The notes beneath the pieces were generated by a model that was not told the DNA's origin, searched no databases, and was given only the letters and a program-made list of their open reading frames with translations. Of a DNA stretch of 64,000 nucleotides, positions 12,666 to 23,025 are shown piece by piece (position 1 is the stretch's first letter; every line of letters starts with the position of its first letter). This DNA is from Cloeon dipterum. Its lineage: Eukaryota > Arthropoda > Insecta > Ephemeroptera > Baetidae. The position numbers and the translations under genes are program-made. Where the stretch lies: positions 35,822,335-35,886,334 of the forward strand of contig NC_088788.1 in NCBI RefSeq assembly GCF_949628265.1. The letters are read 5' to 3'.

Positions 12666-12965
12666 TCAAATTTGGTGCGTGGGGGATCAAATATGCGAAT
12701 TCCTTTTGGTAGTTAGTTGCGATTTATTGAAGTCCATAATTTAGAATTAGACCCGGTAACGTCTTCGGGTCCAATAATTGCATATTCGCTGCTCATTCTA
12801 ACGCTCTCTGGCCATAGTAGCCGCTCAAGCGAGCAGAAAATCCTGTAATTACTACACCCGAAGACGTTTTACCGGGTCTAATTCTAAATTATGGACTTCA
12901 ATAAATCGCAACTACCAAATAAGGAATTCGCATATTTGATTCCGCTGGACCCCCACATTTGGTCC
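12666..12965. repeat. Foldback (inverted-repeat) element of about 300 bp, MITE-like
   Basis: The left arm, about 12671-12771, is nearly the reverse complement of the right arm, about 12856-12962. Shared blocks include GCGATTTATTGAAGTCCATA, ATTTAGAATTAGACCCGGTA and TATGCGAATTCC. The spacer is about 85 bp. No open frame or clear target-site duplication was seen. The layout fits a non-autonomous DNA transposon. Confidence 0.85.
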
Positions 12966-13463
12966 GAACCGCGTGAAATGGAATTGCATCAGGTCCTTTG
13001 TATTGCTCAGTTTTTATTGGCTTGGTTCAGCGGAGACTGGTATTTTTGATCCAGAATTAAAATTGAAAGATTAGCAATCTTCAAAAATTGATTCATTTCA
13101 GTTTGCCAAACACCATGCGACCTGTGACACATCATCAGGGATAAAAAATGAATTAAAACTTGATTTTTTTCTAGTTTTGGATCTTTAATAATTTAACTGT
13201 TTGTGCTGCAGGAAGTGTTTTAGGCAGTCAAACTTATGAAAGGCCCCAAGAGCACGTGCCATGCACACCATGTGTTGTGCAGCGCGAGCGAGCGGAAAAA
13301 GACGTTATAACTGCACACAATAATATCACATTCATGAGGAAGAAAACGACGAGAGGGTGGCCGCCGCGAACAGAAGCCACCCGCCTGAGCATGTGGCACG
13401 TGCCCCGCCGTCCCAATCTTCCCGCACCTGGAGCCGTGGCTGCTGCTGCGGGCGCGCGTATGC

Positions 13464-13485
13464 GAGAGAGAGAGAGAGAGAGAGA
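13464..13485 (+). repeat. GA microsatellite
   Basis: About eleven GA units lie in the GC-rich region about 320 bp upstream of the four-TM gene start. GA tracts are common in insect promoters (GAGA-factor type sites), but a function here is inference. Confidence 0.9.
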
Positions 13486-13803
13486 AAAGCCGAAGAGAGC
13501 TAAAAACAAGCGGGCGTTTCAGTGCGAGTGCGAACCGTGAAGCGAACGCGGCAGCTGCAACGGCACAGGCCAAAGGGGGGTTTTAATCGCGCCGGCCGAC
13601 GGGAGAGGTAATTCGATCGAGTGAGTACGCACAAACTACCAGCGAGTACGCGCGGAAGAAAGGAAGGAAGCAGGAAGCCGGAGGGGAAATGATTTCAATT
13701 CCCCTCGTCCGGTGACAGTCGCAGAGTCGTTTGCGGCGTCACCAGCATTTTTGCTCTTGCGTCCTCGGCGATTTGAATGCGCGAAACCTGAGAGGGCGCA
13801 AGC

Positions 13804-15881
13804 ATGGCCATCGGAAGTCCCAGGGCGCTGCTGCCCCCGGAACCCCGCACGCCGCCGCGCTCCGCCTCCAACTCGATCCGATTCTCGCGCATCCACCCCG
13901 CCGCCGAGCCGCCTCCGCTGCCCCCGCGCCCCTTGTACTACACGCCGCGCAAGCTGCAGATTCCGGCACCCCTGCTGCCCTCGAACTCCTCGTCGTGCAG
14001 TCCGCCGCCCACACCCTCGAAACGGGCCTCCTGGATTTTGGCCCAGGTGCCGCCCAGCCAGTCGCCCTACTCGGTCCTCAACGCCTCCACGGTCACCATG
14101 GTCGTCTGCGGCACAATCCTCATCTTCCTCTGCTTCTTGGGCATCTCGGAGGTAACAGCAAACATTTTAGTCAATTGTCTGGGTAAATTGGTACATTTCT
14201 GGAGGGCTTAAAAATTGTTAAAAACTCAACATTTTTCTAAAAAAAGGTCGTCAGTTAAAATTTTGTTTCTGCCTATTTCACTTCACAAAAACCGTTAGCG
14301 TTTTCCCCGTATATCTGTAACATTTTTCAATTATTTACTATAATAATTTGAGGAGAATCGCAACCATAGGAAAGCTTCAAATTTTTCAATCTGAACTTAA
14401 TAATAAAATTGAAGGTTTCCATGCTAATTAATTTTTTACGCTTCTGCATCGCTAACAATTAAATGCATCATATGTAGCACACACGTAAAGTATGCAACCG
14501 GCAAGACGCTTCTGCAAAGCGCATTGCTGTATTTTTTCTTCTCACTTTCAAACCATCTTAGCGTCAATTTTTCCATGAAGCAATCAATCTGGGCCGAACT
14601 GGCCTGTCGCGGACGTAGCTTTCGCCTTGGCGCCACCTTGATCCTACCAAATGAGTTGCCCTTTCGTGCCCCCCAAACCGTTAAACTTCTTGCTCGATAA
14701 ATAGGGCGTTCTTGCACGTTAAATTGAATGTTTTGCCTGATATGAATATTATTTTGTTGGTTTAAAACCCGTCCATATTATTAAAATTGTAATATCTCTA
14801 TGCTATAATTTAGCTTATTATAAAATAAAAGTTCCCAATTAAGGATGGAATGGATAGGCAATTTAGTTGATTAGAAGGCAATAATTAAATACCAAACTCA
14901 ATACTTGTGCAATTATTGATGAACAAACGTGGTGACCAGATGTCGGTAAAATAACACAACTTGGTCAGCCAGAAGAAAATAATTTATTTTGAAAATGTAA
15001 AATACCGTGAGAAAGGAATAAAGACAGTATACACCTGCAAACCTCAAAAGAACCCAAATTCGACGCGCACATCTGGTTGATTGTATAAACAACAATATTA
15101 GTAGAGCCCTAACTAAAAATGATTTTCTTCTGGCTGACCACGTTATGTTATTTTATCGACATCGGATGTTCATTAATCATTGCACAAGTATTGAGTTTGG
15201 TTCTAATCAACTTAATTACCTATCCATTCCATTCGTAATTGCGAACATTTATTTTATAATGAGCTAAAATAGCATAGAGATATTACAAAATTCCTAGAAT
15301 TTTGTCCCAATGACCGCAGCTCGCTTCAAAGTCAACTCTCACAATCAGAACGGATTAATTTTTCCGCGTTGAGGAGTTTTACTAAAAAATCTACAGTTAA
15401 AAAAATGTGTTGTTTTAACAATAATTTGATGAAAAAATCTCCAATTTTCAGAGCGGACGCCTTTACTTCTGGGACTTGGGCCTATTTTGCGGCTCAGCTT
15501 ACATAATAATCGGCCTTCTAGGGATGCGGACGCGATACTGGACCACCATGCCCAACAGGAATTTTCTCTCAGGTATGACCTTAAAACTTGTCACAGTTTT
15601 TACGCTGTTTTAACTGGACATAACTCGATTTTCCACCCGCAGGCTACATCGTGCTGGCGGTTTTGAGCTTTCTGATAATGAGTACCGTGCTGGCGATGCT
15701 GGTAGTCAGGGTCAGCAAGGCAGACGCAAACTCGGTGATGGACCTGCTCAGCGGGGCGGTCTGCGGGATCACTGTGTTGACCGTGCTGATGACTCTAATC
15801 GGCTTATGCTCGACTAGGTGCTGCAGGACGTCGCCGCCAGACAACAGAATCGAACACTGTGCCGAAGGACTCACTTTGTAG
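13804..15881 (+). CDS. Four-transmembrane protein with proline-rich N-terminus (unrecognised)
   Basis: Three exons (13804-14151, 15452-15572, 15643-15881) join in phase to 235 aa. Residues 1-95 are proline-rich and probably cytosolic, with RPLYYTPRKLQIPAPLL and a PPLPPRP motif that could bind an SH3 domain. Four hydrophobic segments follow: about 98-118 (VTMVVCGTILIFLCFLGIS), 124-143, 158-179 and 188-212. A short Cys-rich tail (CSTRCCRTSPP) may be palmitoylated. The layout, four helices packed into the C-terminal 140 residues, is MARVEL/CD20-like, but I cannot place it in a named family. Drosophila Sanpodo also has four C-terminal helices, yet no NPAF motif is visible here. The first ATG of the frame at 13804 is used; upstream sequence is GC-rich and promoter-like. 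Intron 1 contains a foldback element. Confidence 0.85.
14787..15288. repeat. Foldback element of about 500 bp in intron 1 of the four-TM gene
   Basis: The arms, about 14787-14984 and 15119-15288, are imperfect inverted copies. The ends read GTAATATCTCTATGCTATAA and, inverted, ATAGCATAGAGATATTAC. Internal shared blocks are GGAATGGATAGG, CAATACTTGTGCAAT and CAGCCAGAAGAAAAT. The loop of about 135 bp carries no open frame. It is a non-autonomous element unrelated in sequence to the one at 12666. Confidence 0.85.
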
Positions 15882-16767
15882 ATGTGCTTTTGTACAGAAC
15901 GAAATCAAAAGTCAGTGTAAAAGTGCCTTGATATACATATTTGTAAATTTTTAATTAAAACTATATTCCTTAAAATAATTTATCTTTCTTTATACTGAAA
16001 AAATCAAAATTATGATATTAATAACCCGATGCGTGACGCCTGCAGTGCTTATCATGATGTGCTAAAAGCATTATTTCACCAATTAAAAATATGTAGACCG
16101 TGCGTTTCCTATTGGCTTAATTTTAGATCGCTGTCGCATCAATCTAGAAAATCAAATGACATATAGAGGCAATAAAAATATAACTGAAACGGAAACGCAG
16201 CGTGGAATCTAATGGCCATTCATTTGCCTGCGCATTCATAAATTTTCTTGAGCAATTTTACACTCCTTATGTCGCGATTCAACGAGAGAGCATTACAGCG
16301 ATGGGTTGGAAGCGCGGTATCTGCGCACCTCTGATGACCCCAAAGCTACTCATTAGAGCATTGCGACGAGATTTTTGAAGCAGAACTAACATGCGACATT
16401 ACCGCTTCTCCGCCCAAACCATCATTCTCGTGTTGCGAATCTCCGTCAACTGTGGCAGTCATCGAGGTCTGCTACTCCTGTTCACAACTACTGCTCTCCA
16501 AATAAGGTATTGGATGCGGGCTCTTATTTTAAGATTTTTTTTTTGTAAATCAAACACGAGAATCTTAAACTATATAGTTACAATTTTTTATTCATTTTAT
16601 TCATGCCATCGTTTAAGCTCCAGAAGATTCTGCTAACTTTTAAATACTATTTGTATTTAATTTGTTTTGTCTGAAGGAAATCTGCTGCACACAAGCACAA
16701 TTAACTCACGAGGATTAATAGACGAAAAAAATTATTTTATTAAACTGTCTGCACTTTCTAGGAAAAT
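15882..16767. other. Intergenic region upstream of gene A
   Basis: This is AT-rich sequence with the 3' UTR of the four-TM gene and the promoter of gene A. A possible acceptor (TTTCTAG, about 16754-16760) just before the gene A start suggests a spliced 5' UTR. Nothing else was recognised. Confidence 0.4.
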
Positions 16768-18672
16768 ATGAAAACTCGGATTTTGCTATGGATATTTTTC
16801 GCTCCCTGCATTTGGGGCATGGGGTCGAAATACCGGGCAGAGATGAAAAGCGCCTTGTTGAACAGCGACTTCATGCCACCCGGACTGCTCATTCAGCAAT
16901 CGGCAGCGCCTAGTCCTTTGGCTGTTTTAGCCCCAGCTGCCAACTCGTCGACCGTGTCAGGTGCACTCAACACAATGCGATTCCACAGGCAAGCCTTTGA
17001 ATTTTGTATAAAAAAATCCAATTTGGTGTCAAAATAATTTACAGGAAAATGATGAACGAGTATTTGTGCCGCGGTTACATGGCTCAAGACATCTTAGACC
17101 AGCTTCAAAAAGACGCGGAAGAAGGGTTCGATAACGAGTTGAACGATCAGCCAACGGATAGGTTGCAGCGGAGAGGGGGCCAAAGGAAAAGCAGCCGGCT
17201 GAACCCTCTCCTGAAGGACGAGGGATCGTCGAGTTACAAAGATTGGCTATCAAGGTTGACTATTTTTTTAAAGATATAAATATAAATAAAATTATGTTCT
17301 TGGTTTTCAGGAGTGCTGTTTTGGAGGATATTTACCGGAGGTATGAGCACTTGGGCGAAGAAGACGAGGAAGAGCCCGACCTCAGGGAGAGAAACATGTC
17401 GGACAGGGATGAAGACTATGACGCGGAGGTGAGATTTCCTTTAAAGCCCGCAAAAGGTTCACTCAAACTTATTGAGCCATTTGTGAGCGTGACGCAAACT
17501 GACAAGAACGATTGATTCAACCGTTAACATTCGCGAGACTGAAGACGAAAAATTAAAAAAAACTTACCAAACTGTCCCCCTTTTCAATGGGTAAATTAAA
17601 CTTTGCAATTTTCTCAACCTTTCGCAATTTTGAGGTGTTGGTGATCAATTCTTGTCTGAAATGTTGCTGCACACTATGTGCCCCGAGCCCTGTCCACAAA
17701 ACGCCAAATGTCAAAGTTGAGTTGTGGCAAACACAAACACACACACACGTTCGGCGTTTTGCGTGAATTGCGCACGCTGGTGCAGGTGACGGGTTGGGCA
17801 ATAGATCAACCTCTTCAAACGAGGAACGCTCCTCATGGGGCCAAGCAGGACCAATACTCGAGACAAAACTACCCGGACGAAGACCCACGTGACTTTGGCG
17901 GCGAAGAAAACTGGGACAACAGCAATTCTCACCAGGTGTCCGATTGGGAATCGTCTGGCCACGGGCATGCGGGCGCTGCGGCTGCGGCTGCTGGCAGTGG
18001 ACTCCAGCTTGGGATCGGGGACATGTACGACGTGGCCCTCACCGCGATAGCAATCCTCGCCTTTGGAATTTTCATCTTGAACGTCTTCCTCGGCATTTTG
18101 CTTCCAGTAAGCTTGATTTTTATATTTTAAAGCATTTTTTAAAATTCTAATTCATTTCAGACTTCATCAACGAGAACGGTCGTCATCTCGAATTTGACCC
18201 TGCCGTTCCGAAATCGAGAAGGTGGAGTGGAATTGCCACTCACTAAACTGAAAGCGGACGACGAGGAGAAGACGCACGAGAGAATTGCGAGGTGGGTGTC
18301 GGAGGAGCCTGAACCAGAGGAGTCGGAGGAAAGTGCTGCACGACTCGCTTTGATCACCATAAAAGCTGCGTTGCGCGGACAACCAAAGTGCCTCCAATCA
18401 GCCTTGTGCACGGGAAACAAAGTGGCGAGAAAACTAGAAGGCAGTGCAAAACTCTGGATTCCAGTCTGGAGGTATGAAACTCGATCGGGCTGCTTGGATC
18501 ATTAATAAAATCGGCGCTTTTCAGCCTTGGAATGAGCTGGTTGGGGAGACGAGGCGGAGGAGACAAACAGAAAGCAACGTCCAAGCTTTACGCAGGGGCG
18601 CTGGAGAATTTGAGAGCAGCCACCCTTGGCTTAGCAGGCGTCAAGTGTTCAGAAATATTTCCACCGTGCTAA
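16768..18672 (+). CDS. Gene A: secreted or type I membrane protein, paralogue of gene B (unrecognised family)
   Basis: Six exons (16768-16988, 17045-17254, 17311-17428, 17786-18106, 18161-18471, 18525-18672) join in phase to 442 aa. Residues 1-20 (MKTRILLWIFFAPCIWGMGS) look like a signal peptide. A motif SDFMPPG, then RKMMNEYLCRGYMAQDILD (from residue 74) and SSSYKDWLSRSAVLEDIY precede an acidic stretch and a Gly/His/Asp-rich segment. One strong transmembrane segment lies at about 265-290 (DVALTAIAILAFGIFILNVF). The C-terminal domain has conserved Cys positions (PKCLQSALC), W(I/L)P.W and GALENLRAATLGLAGVKC, ending PPC. Gene B shares all these blocks and four of the five introns. Intron 1 is GC-AG where gene B uses GT. 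I do not recognise the family. The ectodomain side is inferred from the signal peptide. Confidence 0.88.
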
Positions 18673-18712
18673 TAATATTCGGCGCAATGTAAAAAGTGTA
18701 CATTTGGACAAA

Positions 18713-18718
18713 AATAAA
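18713..18718 (+). promoter_or_regulatory. Polyadenylation signal of gene A
   Basis: AATAAA lies 40 bp after the gene A stop. The opposing hexamer for gene C is on the minus strand at 18751-18746, so the two transcripts should end within a few bases of each other or overlap. Confidence 0.7.
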
Positions 18719-18760
18719 TACCCGCGTGATTGTATTAATACTATATTTATTTTTGCGGTA

Positions 18761-19867
18761 CTACTCGTTGCTTTTGTCCGGCTTCGGACGAACGTAATGG
18801 ATTTCCTTTGTGATGCGCTCATACTGGACATATTTAATGTTGTTGCGGTCCAGAATTCCTTCAGTGGCCCTGCTGACTTTGGAAGCAAAGGGCCCTGCTT
18901 CGTATGCCATAACCCGCTGCGATTCCTTGTCTGGATCTGGAAACTCAATTAATGGCTCTGGATGCTGGGCCACGACCATTTTTTTCCGATTCGGAACCGA
19001 TTCCTCCTCGGTGGAGCTCGTATCCTCCTGCGACGAGATGGGGACTACCCTCCCAGGCGACATGACTGATTGTGAGACTGGTTTGACGATCTCTTCTTTC
19101 CAATTATAACTGTCAATTGGTGGGTCGGCAAAACTGTTCAGTTTTTCATACGCGTCAAATAAGTTGCGAAACAATACCTCCTCAGGCTTGACAACCTGTA
19201 TTTTAAATTTTAAGGTTAATTTTTATAGTATCATGGAAACCCCTGCTCACTGTTTTCCAGCAACTTGTTGCTTCTACGTAATCAGGGAAGCCATTGAGTT
19301 TGCCCCAGTAGAGCACTCGAACCACGTTCCTTCTGATGGCAGTTGGGTCGAGTTCAGTCGGCGGAATATTGCTCGCAAGCTGAGCCGAAACCGCGATCGC
19401 CACGTAGCCAGAGTCAACGTCCGAACTTGAAGAGGGGACGTCTGACCTAACGATGGCCTTGGTCAACTCGAAAGGTTGCAGGTTATAAGCCTCAAGAAGC
19501 CTGGTGGTGATGGCCGTTGTGTCTGTTGACTCGTTGGTGTTGTACTGGCTGATTTCGGTTTTGCCGTCGTTGTAGCAACAAATCCAACGCGTATGATTAT
19601 CAAGCAACAGAAAAGCGTGACGCTGTTGCTTTACCTGCCAGTCGAAATAAATTTAAAATTTTTTTCATGTGCAGAAAGAGTTACCTTCCACTTTGCAGGC
19701 AACGAGTCAAGGCAATATACTTTCATCCCTGTGAACTTAGTTATGAGCTCACACATGCGGGCCATCTGGCCCAGGGATAGGGGCTCGCCGCCGAGAATGG
19801 GGCCTACATCATCTGAAATTAGGCAGCTCCTCCGCCTTACTACGCTCTGTTTTCGTCTTCGGACCAT
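18761..19867 (-). CDS. Gene C: unrecognised 333-aa protein between the A/B paralogues
   Basis: Three exons (19867-19685, 19634-19251, 19195-18761) join in phase 0 throughout. An in-frame TAA lies just upstream of the first ATG, fixing the start. The N-terminus is strongly basic (MVRRRKQSVVRRRSC). A compact, probably folded region follows (GPILGGEPLSLGQMARMCEL through DNHTRWICCYNDGKTEISQY and RNVVRVLYWGKLNGFPDYVE). The last third is Ser/Glu-rich (SSQEDTSSTEEES) and polar, ending KPDKSNE. No signal peptide or membrane segment is visible. It converges with gene A and diverges from gene B with 351 bp between start codons. Its 3' UTR is only about 30 nt. I assign no function. The phase-consistent splicing and non-repetitive sequence support a real gene. 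Confidence 0.8.
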
Positions 19868-20218
19868 GCTTGCCCAATTGGAATTTTGCAAATTTTATCA
19901 GACTTGATAAAACTTGAGAAAAATCAACAATAGTTAATTTCACTGATTGTTAGAGCAACATTCAGATTTTTATATAACAAAAAAGTCGAGTGCCATTGGA
20001 TTTTTTAATAATTTGAGAGGAAAGGTCGCTCTCGACAGTTATAAGTGGATGTGATCATTATTTCGAGTAGAAATATAGCGGATCTGCACGCGCGATAAGT
20101 TTCAAGAGCGACTGCAACTGGTGCTCAGTGAGCGTGCACAACTAAAAGTCACTTTTGTTCCCCAAACACCCACCAGTTTCCTTTCAAACTTTACATTGGC
20201 TTGATAGAGCTTCGAAAG
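19868..20218. promoter_or_regulatory. Compact divergent promoter region of genes C and B
   Basis: Only 351 bp separate the two start codons, so both promoters must lie here. An arthropod initiator-like TCAGT sits at 20125-20129 on the plus strand, 90 bp before the gene B ATG. A TATATAA string occurs near 19971, but its spacing to an initiator is not convincing. Assignment of elements is inference. Confidence 0.45.
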
Positions 20219-22944
20219 ATGGAATTGCGGCTGATATTTCGTAAGTAGAGAGATACTTCTAGTTTCTTATCTTGATTGATTTTAAATTTTAGATTTTCTT
20301 GGGGTGTTGATTTATCTGACGGAAAAATGCCGGTTGGAAGAGACCACCACGGCAAAATCAAAACCAATCTCATTCGTAAGCGCATTGAATTCAACAAGTA
20401 ACATGACGGCAGAAACGAATAGAAAGCTTCAAAAAATAGCGAATATTACGATTGCCCAGTTTCTGAACAACCAAACGAGGCACAACTACTCCATCAGCGA
20501 GCTGCTGGAACTGAAGGAGCTGGCAGACTCGATAATGGGCCCCGAATCCATAATTCCTGATTTTGTCAAAAAATCAAACGCCCATTTAATTACGCTTCCG
20601 TCCGTTACAATGATAAATTTGGCGAGCGCAATCCTCAAGAGCGACTTCATGCCGGTGACGATTATGCAGCCAACTACTCACAGAAAAACCAACGAAAAAC
20701 TAGAAAAGAAGAAGGGTGAAACCGAAGAGAAAATAACGAATGCAACAATGGACGAGGCGCTGGCCACCATGAACTACCACAGGTATATATTCCTTCAAAT
20801 TTAAAATTGTTTTTTCATAAACTGTCCGAAATGTGCAGGAAAATGATGAATGAGTTTCTGTGCCGAAACTACGTCGCCGAAAGCATCCTGGACGCCCTTG
20901 AAAAAGACGCGTCAATATTTACAGACTACGACACAAACGAGTTTAGCGAACGAATGGGCGAAAGTGAACCAGAAATTGCCGCAGAAATGATAGCAGACTT
21001 AGGCTCTACCAGATACCAAGACTGGCTCGAGAGGTGAGAAATTTAATTAGTTTTTAATTTACAAAGGAACCAGAGTACGTTCCGCTCTAATGTGCAATTC
21101 CCCCCCCTCCCCCCTCAAAACGTACAAGGCTACAAAGACTATACAAGGGATCGATACAGGGCAATAGCTGAAAATTATTGAATTGTTGCATGCAATAAGC
21201 AAAAAATAGTTCTAAAATTCGCAATAACCAAACAAGGATTCCTATTGCAAAATGTTTCAAATTTTCACTTAAATTTGCAGCGCTCGAACAAATTTTCTTG
21301 GCATATTTCGATTCCTTTTCGAGATCTGTACAACAGCGTGTTAAGGGAAACTCTTTTCTTGTGAAATAAAATAGGATTTCAAGTAAGGAGACAGTCCTCA
21401 CCATTTGAAAAGCATGCTAACGTTGCAGACACTTGTCTAAAAAATGTACACTGCTATACTTAAATCAATTTTGGCTTTAACTGAATCCTAAGGGATGAGT
21501 TCATGAATTGGCAACATAGATATTCCAGGAATTTTTAGTATCAAATCCTCTTTAATTCAATAGCTCTAATAAATAAATAAAAACATTGCATTTTAAAATT
21601 GATTTCCTAAAAAAATTGTCAAAAAGAATGCTAATTTAAACACATTGGACTGGTGGTCCATGTAAACATCACAAAAGTGAACTTATTAGAGGAAAAAGAG
21701 TTGCATGTCAAAGGGGAACGACCTTATGAGGTTGGTTTACTGCTTTATGATCCAGAAAATAATTCATGCACATTCTCCTCTACTAATTCAAAATTTTAGG
21801 AGCACTGCTCTCACTGATGTGTACAAAAGCTTGGGAGGATTTGAGCCGAATCCTTATATTGTGAGGCCGATCAGTCCAAGTGATCTACCCATAATCGAGG
21901 AAAGGAAAAAGTACAAAGATGAAGAGGACGACGAAGATGACGAGGAAGACGATGATGATGATGAGGTAAAAACTTTTTTCTCTCTCAGCAATATTTAATT
22001 AAAAAAATTAAGGACGAGAAGAAAAGAAAGAAGCCGTCAAAAAAGAAGAAAAAGAAGAAGAAGAAGAAGCCTAAACCAGATGCCGCCGATGCAATTGAAG
22101 AGGAAGAGGAAGTCGAAGAGGAGGACGACGATCATGATGCGGAAGCCGGAGACGATATTTTGCAAGTGGTCGACACGCACGTGCTACATGGCGGCCAGCC
22201 ATATGAAGACAGTGACCCTGGCTGGAACATCTTCAGGTTCGGATTCGTCGACTTCTACGACTCAGCTTTGACAGCGATTGCCTTCCTGACGTTTGGAATT
22301 TTCACTCTGCAAGTATTCATCAACTTAATTACCAACGCCAATGCACCGAAAACCGGCATTCTGGTCAACAACTCAACCTCAGCTCCGCCGGTGAACAAGA
22401 AGCGTTCCTTGAGTTTGGAACAGATTAAGATAATCGAGGCGACTGAGCAGTTACCGAGATCAATCACCGAAAGCCCGTCGACAACAGAAACGCCGACGTT
22501 TGAACTTGTTTTTGGCGTGAGTGTAACTCCAAGCATCGACTTGGAGCCAGTCAGGGAGGAGCCGCCGGTACAGAGATACATTGGACCTGAGGAGGTGGTG
22601 GCAAAGTTTGCTCTGGTCACCATTCGAGCAGCACTCAACAAGGATGAGCCTCGCTGCCTTCACGCCGCCCTCTGCAGGGCCAACAGGGCCTCTTTACAGC
22701 TCGAGGGACCGCCCAGACTGTGGCTGCCCATGTGGAGGTGAGAATTTTGAAAACATTTCAATCACAGTTTTTAATTTTTTTTTAATTTTTACGCAGCGTG
22801 GCTATGAGCTGGCTGGCTCAGAGAGCCGGAGGAATCCCAGGGAGCCAAGAAATGATTGCAGGGGCTTTGGAAAACCTGAGGGCATCGGTTTTAGGATTGG
22901 GTGGCGTTAAATGTGAAGTAGTGTATCCACCTTGTTTGCATTGA
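20219..22944 (+). CDS. Gene B: secreted or type I membrane protein, paralogue of gene A (unrecognised family)
   Basis: Six exons (20219-20240, 20293-20782, 20839-21033, 21800-21965, 22013-22737, 22797-22944) join in phase to 581 aa. A 22-nt first exon starts the signal peptide (MELRLIFHFLGVLIYL). The next region is rich in N-glycosylation sequons (NSTSNMT, NITIAQ, NNQT). Shared with gene A are SDFMP, RKMMNEFLCRNYVAESILD (gene A RKMMNEYLCRGYMAQDILD), RYQDWLERSTALTDVYKS, a transmembrane segment at about 371-397 (FYDSALTAIAFLTFGIF) and a C-terminal domain with PRCLHAALC, LWLPMWS, GALENLRAS and GVKC. Gene B lacks one intron present in gene A (after the membrane segment). It adds a poly-Lys tract and long Asp/Glu runs at about 270-340, and is 139 aa longer. 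Intron 3 holds a dispersed repeat. Function unknown. Confidence 0.88.
21225..21556 (-). repeat. Dispersed repeat, family 1 copy in intron 3 of gene B
   Basis: It matches the copy at 58115-58463 in the same orientation and those at 37788-38145 and 46806-47009 in the other. Shared blocks are TTTTCTTGGCA, GAGATCTGT, TTGTGAAATAAAAT, GGATTTCAAGTAAG, GACAGTCCTC and CAAATCCTCTTTAA. The repeat fills much of the 766-bp intron. Confidence 0.8.
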
Positions 22945-22995
22945 AAGAAAAGTAGGAACAGATTTACCTTGTAAATTTTATTCAACTGTAAAAAC

Positions 22996-23001
22996 AATAA
23001 A
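22996..23001 (+). promoter_or_regulatory. Polyadenylation signal of gene B
   Basis: AATAAA lies 52 bp after the gene B stop. The CIAO3 signal on the minus strand (22982-22977) lies upstream of it, so the two mature 3' UTRs should overlap in antisense by roughly 50 nt. Confidence 0.7.
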
Positions 23002-23025
23002 ATATCTCATGTCTAACAATCTTGT

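Larger units (their letters stand above)
11649..13803. other. Divergent intergenic region between UBE2T and the four-TM gene
   Basis: This holds the UBE2T upstream region and spliced 5' UTR (exon position uncertain, perhaps 11730-11970), an AT-rich stretch at 12060-12400, a foldback element (12666-12965) and a GC-rich promoter-like stretch from about 13240 with a GA microsatellite. The open frames on both strands in 13220-13900 are explained by GC-rich composition. No gene was assigned. Confidence 0.4.

Noticed and set aside
13220-14186. Several long overlapping open frames on both strands around the four-TM gene start
   Set aside because: They arise from GC-rich composition. Only the frame starting at 13804 continues through phase-matched exons with membrane segments.
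17553-17888. 111-codon minus-strand open frame opposite gene A exon 4
   Set aside because: Shadow of the real exon and its intron; no supporting features.
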